A stretch of 26,618 nt of DNA from JANQUM01 sp047630355 (GTDB lineage Bacteria > Bacteroidota > Bacteroidia > Cytophagales > Spirosomataceae): assembly GCA_047630355.1 (NCBI GenBank), contig JBLHXN010000042.1, positions 1 to 26,618 on the forward strand, in the 5' to 3' direction. Below the pieces are notes generated by a model, which saw only the letters and a list, made by a program, of their open reading frames with translations, ran no database searches and was not told where the DNA came from. Below are positions 23,231-26,618 of this stretch, one piece after another. Each line of letters opens with the position of its first letter. Within the stretch, counting starts at the first letter, position 1. The translations under genes and the position numbers were made by a program.

Positions 23231-26200
23231 ATGATTCAAAAATCAGACAAGCTGCTTTTATATGCCCTTTTTATAGGGTTCGTGTTCCACGGCACTGTCT
23301 GTTTCTTCACGTTTGCCAAAACCTACGATGCGTACGTGCACATTTTCTTTGCCGATCATTACGCCCGCTCTTGGTTTGAACCGTGGGACAATCGGTGGTA
23401 CACTGGATTTAACGTAACTAGTTATCCGCCGTTGGTGCATCAACTCATCGCTCTTTTATCTTTTGTGTTTGGGCTAAAATACGCCTTTGTCTTTCTGGCA
23501 ACGGTAATTATGCAACTTTTTATTATCGGGGCGTACCGCTTTTCAAAGCTCTGGACAACCCCGCACGTAGCGGGTTACGCCGCAATTTTTGCTTGTTTTT
23601 CATCTTCAGTTGTTGAAGTATTACACCTTTTTGGTCAGTTGCCCACCCTCATGGGTATGGCGTGTTTGCTCAATGCTTTGCCGGAAATTTATCGTTGGGT
23701 ACGCTATGGTAAATACTATCGTCTTGCTACGGCACTTTCAATTATGGGCGTAGGCGTAACGTCGCACCATGTAACTACCATTTTTGGGGTGGTATTTTTT
23801 GTGGCTCCCGTAATGGGTTTGGCGGTTATGGACAGCGTAATGGAAAAGGGTAAAAATAGTATTGACGAACAGCTGGGACTCAACTTTAATCTCAATAACG
23901 TTATCAGCAAGGGCACGCCCGAATTCAGGGTAACCATCAAGGCATTTCTCAATGAAACCTGGAACAAACGCAAAGAACTGGCCTTATTTATGGGAGCAGT
24001 GCCATTCATTATGATGCTGGTTTTTCCCTATTTTTATTGGTCAAAAACCGACCCCATTACCCAAGTATCCATTCCGCACGGATCGCGTGATTCTTTTATT
24101 GAAGTAGTTTCATCCGGAATAATGTTCTTTCTGGTTCCAATGGGAATCATTTTACTAATACTTCCTTACATATTTTCTCGGGTTTGGGCTCGGCGGAATA
24201 TTTTTATTGGATTGTCTTTTACGCTATTAATTGTTTTGGGAACGGGTGGTACAACGCCCATTCCGAAACTCATGCTCGGCGAAGCGGCATTCAATATTTT
24301 AACACTCGACAGGTTTACGTTCTGGGCAACAATGATTAGCATTCCGTTTGTCGGAGAGTTCTTTTACCGATTGATAGAAGGTGACTTTAAAAAGTACCTG
24401 CGGGTTATTTGGGGAGTTTGGCCGCACCGACTTACGTGGGGATTCTTGGTAACCTCAGTAGCCGCGATAACCATATTTATCATAAACCTTGGTACGTTCC
24501 GTCCGATGCAGCCCGACCCGGTTGAAATCAATCCAATTTTGCAATTTCTTGAACGAGACCAACACAGCAAGTGGCGGTTTATGACATTGGGCTTCGGCGA
24601 TCAAATGGCGTGGCTTTCGGCTCAGACATCCGCTCAGTCTGTAGATGGTAACTATCATTCCGCCAGACGATTACCTGAAATGACTACTCGGCCATTGGAA
24701 CGATTAGAGAATTCTAAATTTAAGGGAATTCAGGGGTTGGGGTCACTGCAACAATTTCTGACGATTCCCGAGAAATATTACCTCAAATTCATATTCTCGA
24801 ACGATAAATTTTACGACCCGATTTTGTATTTCTCAGGTTGGGAACGGGTGCAACGACTCGAAAATGGCATCATGGTTTGGCAAAAGCAAGATGTGTCGCC
24901 ACTTCCAAACGTTTTGCCGAAAAAGAACCTGCCAAAGATTATGAAAATCATGTGGGGAACGCTGCCGTTGATAACGCTTTTTATGGCATTCGCAATCAAC
25001 TTTCTCTTCGTTTGGTACACCCGCTTTCGCAAAGACCCATTTTATGACGATGGTTACCAACGGCACTTTTTGGTGCTACCCGTTATTAGTAAAAAACTGC
25101 TCATTTTTATGGGTTGTTGGTTAGTTGGGCTTTTGGTAATGATAGCGGGAGTTATCGTGGCAAAATCATTAGAGAAATCCAATACTACTCCTAAAGGAGT
25201 ATTAATCGCGTATTATAACGCCATTGATTTCAAATACTTCGGAACCGCTTATGAGTATTTCAATCCAGAAAATAAGCCTTCGTTTGACGAGTTTTTTATA
25301 CAACTTTCGGTCGAAGATGGTATTCTTGCGTCGTACGCAAAAATGGATAAAATAGAAGTTGAGTTAGAAGAAGTAAACAAAAACGAATACAACGCTACTG
25401 TTAGAACCGAGTGGATAACTCCGATGGAACAGTACCCTGCCGTTTACAAACACAAAGTGGTAAAGGTAAAAGGAGATTGGTACATTCAGCCGCTTGAGTT
25501 TGACTCGAGTATCCCACCTGATGCGGTCACAAATGAGCCGATGCTCAGATTTCACGCTCAGGGAAAAAGACGGGTATCCACCAGGCCCACTAGGCACGAT
25601 GATGTGCTTGATCGACCCGAATTGAATATTATTTCGGCGAGATTAATAAAAAAAGACAGTAGCTACTCGGTAGTCGGAGAAATTCAAAATATTGATAACT
25701 TGCCCGCTCACCTGACTATTCAAGCTGATTTGTACGATGAGTACAACCGTAAATTGGTGAGTTATAATGCTAAGTACACCACTATTCACCGTATTTTGCC
25801 TAAAGAAACTGTCGCTTTCAGAATTGATTTTGAACAAACGGCCTGGGTGAAAGAAAGTGATTTAGATCCCGGTAAGTTTAACCCGGATGAGTTTACGCCG
25901 TTCGAATTCAGCCACCCTCCTAAAATTTTTAAAGTATTGGCTCGGGCAGTTGTGGATAAAAACGATATCTATCGCTCGGTGGGCGTGCAGCGGGTTCGAG
26001 AAAGGGGCGGTGTGGTAGAAGGCGAAGCGATAAATTACGGAACCGAAGAAGTGAGCGTTCCGAAATTACTGATTGCTTATTACGACGAAAATGACGAAGT
26101 GAAATGGGTGGAAACGCACTTTATCCGGGAAGGAATCAGGCAGCAACGTAAACGCAAGTTTAAGTTTAAGTTAGCAGATTTCTCAGATTTGGAAATCATC

Positions 26201-26359
26201 CGCAAGGCTTCATCCGAAGATTTGTATGTAAACGGTCTATTAAATGAATTTTTTAGAGACGAAAGAAAGAAAGTAAAACGCAGTTTGATACCCGTCGGAC
26301 CCAATGAAAAAATCGACCTTCGTGTTGATGCGTTTATTGGAAGCCCGACAATTTATTAA
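23231..26359 (+). CDS. Large GT-C/PTPS-related-like membrane protein with NTF2- and FxLYD-like domains
   Basis: This 1042-residue protein has about 12-13 hydrophobic helices. The N-terminal half looks like a GT-C-type or PTPS-related membrane protein. After helix 1 the first outer loop carries TYDAYVHIFFADHYA (D33, H37) and WYTGFNVTSYPPLVHQL, typical of polyprenyl-phosphate-using glycosyltransferase-like proteins. An outer loop spans about 425-570 (GDQMAWLSAQTSAQSVDGNY), then helices at about 573-596 and 622-646. The C-terminal 395 residues are soluble. Residues 655-757 resemble an NTF2-like fold (GVLIAYYNAIDFKYFGTAYE ... VKGDWYIQPLEF). Residues 798-870 and 905-990 resemble FxLYD-type beta-sandwiches (SVVGEIQNIDN and GVVEGEAINYG, each followed by a Y-D strand). 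Domain assignments are by eye. Substrate and role are unknown. The stop codon directly abuts the next gene. Confidence 0.72.
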   Translation: MIQKSDKLLLYALFIGFVFHGTVCFFTFAKTYDAYVHIFFADHYARSWFEPWDNRWYTGFNVTSYPPLVHQLIALLSFVFGLKYAFVFLATVIMQLFIIGAYRFSKLWTTPHVAGYAAIFACFSSSVVEVLHLFGQLPTLMGMACLLNALPEIYRWVRYGKYYRLATALSIMGVGVTSHHVTTIFGVVFFVAPVMGLAVMDSVMEKGKNSIDEQLGLNFNLNNVISKGTPEFRVTIKAFLNETWNKRKELALFMGAVPFIMMLVFPYFYWSKTDPITQVSIPHGSRDSFIEVVSSGIMFFLVPMGIILLILPYIFSRVWARRNIFIGLSFTLLIVLGTGGTTPIPKLMLGEAAFNILTLDRFTFWATMISIPFVGEFFYRLIEGDFKKYLRVIWGVWPHRLTWGFLVTSVAAITIFIINLGTFRPMQPDPVEINPILQFLERDQHSKWRFMTLGFGDQMAWLSAQTSAQSVDGNYHSARRLPEMTTRPLERLENSKFKGIQGLGSLQQFLTIPEKYYLKFIFSNDKFYDPILYFSGWERVQRLENGIMVWQKQDVSPLPNVLPKKNLPKIMKIMWGTLPLITLFMAFAINFLFVWYTRFRKDPFYDDGYQRHFLVLPVISKKLLIFMGCWLVGLLVMIAGVIVAKSLEKSNTTPKGVLIAYYNAIDFKYFGTAYEYFNPENKPSFDEFFIQLSVEDGILASYAKMDKIEVELEEVNKNEYNATVRTEWITPMEQYPAVYKHKVVKVKGDWYIQPLEFDSSIPPDAVTNEPMLRFHAQGKRRVSTRPTRHDDVLDRPELNIISARLIKKDSSYSVVGEIQNIDNLPAHLTIQADLYDEYNRKLVSYNAKYTTIHRILPKETVAFRIDFEQTAWVKESDLDPGKFNPDEFTPFEFSHPPKIFKVLARAVVDKNDIYRSVGVQRVRERGGVVEGEAINYGTEEVSVPKLLIAYYDENDEVKWVETHFIREGIRQQRKRKFKFKLADFSDLEIIRKASSEDLYVNGLLNEFFRDERKKVKRSLIPVGPNEKIDLRVDAFIGSPTIY

Positions 26360-26618
26360 ATGAAAAAAAAGTACGCAAAGTATGGGTTGTACGCAGTTGG
26401 TGGAATATTGCTAACCGGGCTATTCTATGTCTTGTTCGGAAGTATAATTGAGCAGAAAAGTAAAGCTCGGACTTATCCATCGGATTATAAATTGGCGTTT
26501 CCGGAAACGATAACGGCGGGCGAAGAAATGTGCACGCCTTACCTTAGTTGGATGCAAAGTTGTGAATTAATTATTGAAAATTCTTGGGGAATCCGGTTGC
26601 TTTCCATTTTGGACGGTG
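26360..26618 (+). CDS. Membrane-anchored protein, 3' truncated by window end
   Basis: The ATG at 26360 follows the previous TAA with no gap, and the frame stays open to the window edge (86 codons). The N terminus MKKKYAKYGLYAVGGILLTG plus LFYVLFGS makes one signal-anchor or transmembrane helix (about 9-29). A soluble stretch follows with two cysteines 10 residues apart (C58, C68), in EEMCTPYLSWMQSCELI. I do not recognise a family. The zero spacing strongly suggests translational coupling and a joint role with the large membrane protein upstream. Confidence 0.75.
   Translation, partial: MKKKYAKYGLYAVGGILLTGLFYVLFGSIIEQKSKARTYPSDYKLAFPETITAGEEMCTPYLSWMQSCELIIENSWGIRLLSILDG

Noticed and set aside
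1..26618. tRNA, rRNA, insertion sequences, prophage or toxin-antitoxin genes
   Set aside because: I looked in the gene-free gaps and at gene motifs and found none with adequate support.

Overview
This 26.6 kb window looks like a chromosomal segment of a Bacteroidetes bacterium, probably Cytophagales-like. The reasons are AT-leaning DNA with almost no strong Shine-Dalgarno sequences, several upstream regions with TAnnTTTG-type -7 elements, many Bacteroidetes-type secreted or lipid-anchored catabolic enzymes (prolyl dipeptidyl peptidase, tricorn protease, GH95 fucosidase, DUF1080 proteins, Tat-exported Gfo/Idh/MocA oxidoreductases), and Bacteroidetes-style intergenic palindromes. I see no rRNA, tRNA, CRISPR array, transposase or phage gene. 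The taxonomic placement is inference.

Layout. 1-360: a small two-helix membrane protein gene on the minus strand that appears broken by one base, then a strong bidirectional terminator. 379-918(-): fasciclin-domain lipoprotein. 1399-6293(+): S9B dipeptidyl peptidase IV, then a GH95 alpha-L-fucosidase, separated by a compound palindromic repeat. 6457-8037(-): single-chain iron-sulfur L-serine ammonia-lyase, convergent with the fucosidase across two more palindromic elements. 8482-10686(+): lipoprotein with three tandem DUF3494 (ice-binding-like) domains whose DNA is a mosaic of near-identical blocks. 10860-14643(-): probable operon of two small two-helix membrane proteins and a tricorn protease. 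14997-17128(+): DUF1080 lipoprotein translationally coupled (ATGA) to a Tat-exported Gfo/Idh/MocA oxidoreductase. 17520-19918(-): DJ-1/PfpI protein and a second Tat-exported oxidoreductase. 20068-22245(+): penicillin/acyl-homoserine-lactone acylase ending at a 20-bp perfect palindrome. 22374-23144(+): TauE/SafE permease. 23231-26359(+): a 1042-residue membrane protein joining a GT-C/PTPS-related-like transmembrane part to NTF2-like and FxLYD-like soluble domains. 26360-end(+): an abutting, truncated membrane-anchored protein.

How the genes fit together (inference): most encode scavenging of polymers outside the cytoplasm. Tricorn and DPP IV would trim peptides, and serine ammonia-lyase would feed serine carbon to pyruvate. 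GH95 would release fucose, and the DUF1080/oxidoreductase pair fits the 3-keto-sugar route of glycoside breakdown. The least explained parts are the membrane fusion at 23.2-26.4 kb with its abutting partner, the small membrane proteins, and the recombining triple-domain surface lipoprotein.
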